A stretch of DNA of 7,552 nt. Origin: AG41 sp036522815 (GTDB taxonomy: Bacteria; Gemmatimonadota; Gemmatimonadetes; Gemmatimonadales; GWC2-71-9). Positions 7,006 through 7,552 of the stretch are shown piece after piece (position 1 is the stretch's first letter; each line of letters opens with the position of its first letter). A program made the position numbers and the translations under genes. The stretch spans positions 1 to 7,552 of the forward strand of contig DATDFC010000104.1 in NCBI GenBank assembly GCA_036522815.1, read 5' to 3'. The notes beneath the pieces were generated by a model, which saw only the letters and a program-made list of their open reading frames with translations, was not told the DNA's origin and ran no database searches.

Positions 7006-7431
7006 CTACATCTCCTTATACACGTACGCCCCCACCGCCCCCGCCACCGCGTACTCGACCAGCGCCACCAGCGTTCCGACTGTGTACATCTTTTGCGGGA
7101 ACAGCCCCATCGGCGCCTCCGCGATCGCGTGCAGCAGCCCGATGAAGAACCACACCGCCACCCCCGCGATCACCGCCGTCTTTGGTCCCGCACCAAAGCG
7201 CGGCCGAATCGCCGCGTACACCCACAGCAAACCGATGCCGTACACGAAGTCGAGCGCCACGAACAACGGCACCAGACTGTCCATCGCCCCCGGCTGCTTG
7301 CCCAGCGCCTGCATCGCGGCGGCGATATCCTGCTTCATCAGCACGCCGAAGTACACAAAGTCCACGATGTTCAGCACCACCCCCGCCAGGAGCCCACCCA
7401 CTACCACCCGCCCCCAGTTGATCTTGCCCAT
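7006..7431 (-). CDS. Small four-helix integral membrane protein of unknown function
   Basis: 141 residues, ATG at 7431-7429, stop TAG at 7008-7006. GAGG lies six bases upstream of the start on the - strand. I recognise no characterised family. The sequence shows four hydrophobic segments at about 8-31, 52-75, 83-106 and 115-138, with a short basic N-terminus (MGKINWGR) and a loop carrying RPRFGAGPK between helices 2 and 3. Positively charged residues before helix 1 and between helices 2 and 3 suggest both termini face the cytoplasm. Each helix carries a polar or acidic residue within it (N21/D24, D61, H101/E105, E126), unusual for a purely structural protein. No lipobox or catalytic motif is visible. 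It is convergent to the SusC/SusD operon and so probably unrelated to it, and may be the last gene of an operon entering from the right edge. Confidence 0.85.
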   Translation of the reverse strand: MGKINWGRVVVGGLLAGVVLNIVDFVYFGVLMKQDIAAAMQALGKQPGAMDSLVPLFVALDFVYGIGLLWVYAAIRPRFGAGPKTAVIAGVAVWFFIGLLHAIAEAPMGLFPQKMYTVGTLVALVEYAVAGAVGAYVYKEM

Positions 7432-7460
7432 CGCCTACCTCGTGAGAGGGACGCCCTACA

Positions 7461-7552
7461 CTACGGTACGATGAGCACCGCCACCATCCCACCCATCCCG
7501 TCGGGCACGGTCGCCACGCCGTTCGGCACCACCCAATCCGAGCCGTCGACCA
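7461..7552 (-). CDS. Possible C-terminal end of an upstream gene (truncated by window edge)
   Basis: On the - strand 29 codons are open from the window edge to a TAG at 7463-7461, ending in a Gly/Met-rich, then hydrophobic tail (GMGGMVAVLIVP). The stop lies 29 bp before the ATG of the membrane protein, a normal operon gap, and third codon positions are nearly all G or C. No function can be assigned. The competing reading is a + strand ATG at 7471, also open to the edge with equal GC bias because the two frames share wobble positions. That start has no nearby Shine-Dalgarno, so the - strand reading is favoured slightly. Confidence 0.4.
   Translation of the reverse strand, partial: VDGSDWVVPNGVATVPDGMGGMVAVLIVP

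Noticed and set aside
7082..7474. 130-codon + strand open frame opposite the membrane protein
   Set aside because: It is antisense to a protein with four clear transmembrane helices and its own ribosome binding site. The + strand product is Pro/Ser/Thr rich and low in structure.

Overview
This high-GC window (by eye about two thirds G+C, with G or C at most third codon positions) looks like chromosomal DNA from an environmental bacterium with a SusC/SusD outer-membrane uptake repertoire. Protein style points to Gemmatimonadota: a GC-rich SusC with a carboxypeptidase-regulatory-like N-terminus, a plug with the DRALAGRVPGA type of motif, short Cys-bearing SusD lipoproteins, and a Tat-exported M20 hydrolase. 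This assignment is an inference from protein flavour. A high-GC Rhodothermota, Bacteroidota or Acidobacteriota host is not excluded.

Layout, left to right: (1) 1-699 (+), the C-terminal part of a SusD-family lipoprotein whose start lies before the window. (2) 721-757, a GC-rich hairpin terminator shared with the convergent gene. (3) 757-2274 (-), a complete Tat-signal M20-family hydrolase. (4) 2275-2453, a 179-bp divergent intergenic region. (5) 2454-5486 (+), a complete SusC/RagA-type TonB-dependent transporter with a GTG start and a strong Shine-Dalgarno. (6) 5489-6943 (+), its SusD/RagB partner, starting 2 bp after the SusC stop. (7) 6966-6998, a terminator. (8) 7006-7431 (-), a small four-helix membrane protein of unknown function. 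(9) 7461-7552 (-), probably the last codons of an upstream gene in the same operon, cut by the window edge.

How the genes may work together: SusC forms a TonB-energised barrel and SusD the substrate-capturing lid. An M20 (amidohydrolase/dipeptidase-like) gene sits between this pair and the remains of a second SusD gene, so peptides or N-acyl amino acids are more plausible cargo than glycans. RagAB is the known precedent for peptide uptake by this class. No carbohydrate-active enzyme is visible.

The most unusual item is the M20 protein. Compared with the carnosinase-like clade it appears to have lost three metal-ligand positions (His to Met, Asp to Asn, Asp to Ser), while keeping the catalytic Glu pair, a substrate-site His, Arg and the C-terminal His. 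I found no CRISPR array, tRNA, rRNA, insertion sequence or phage gene, and no clear evidence of a wholly new multi-gene system.
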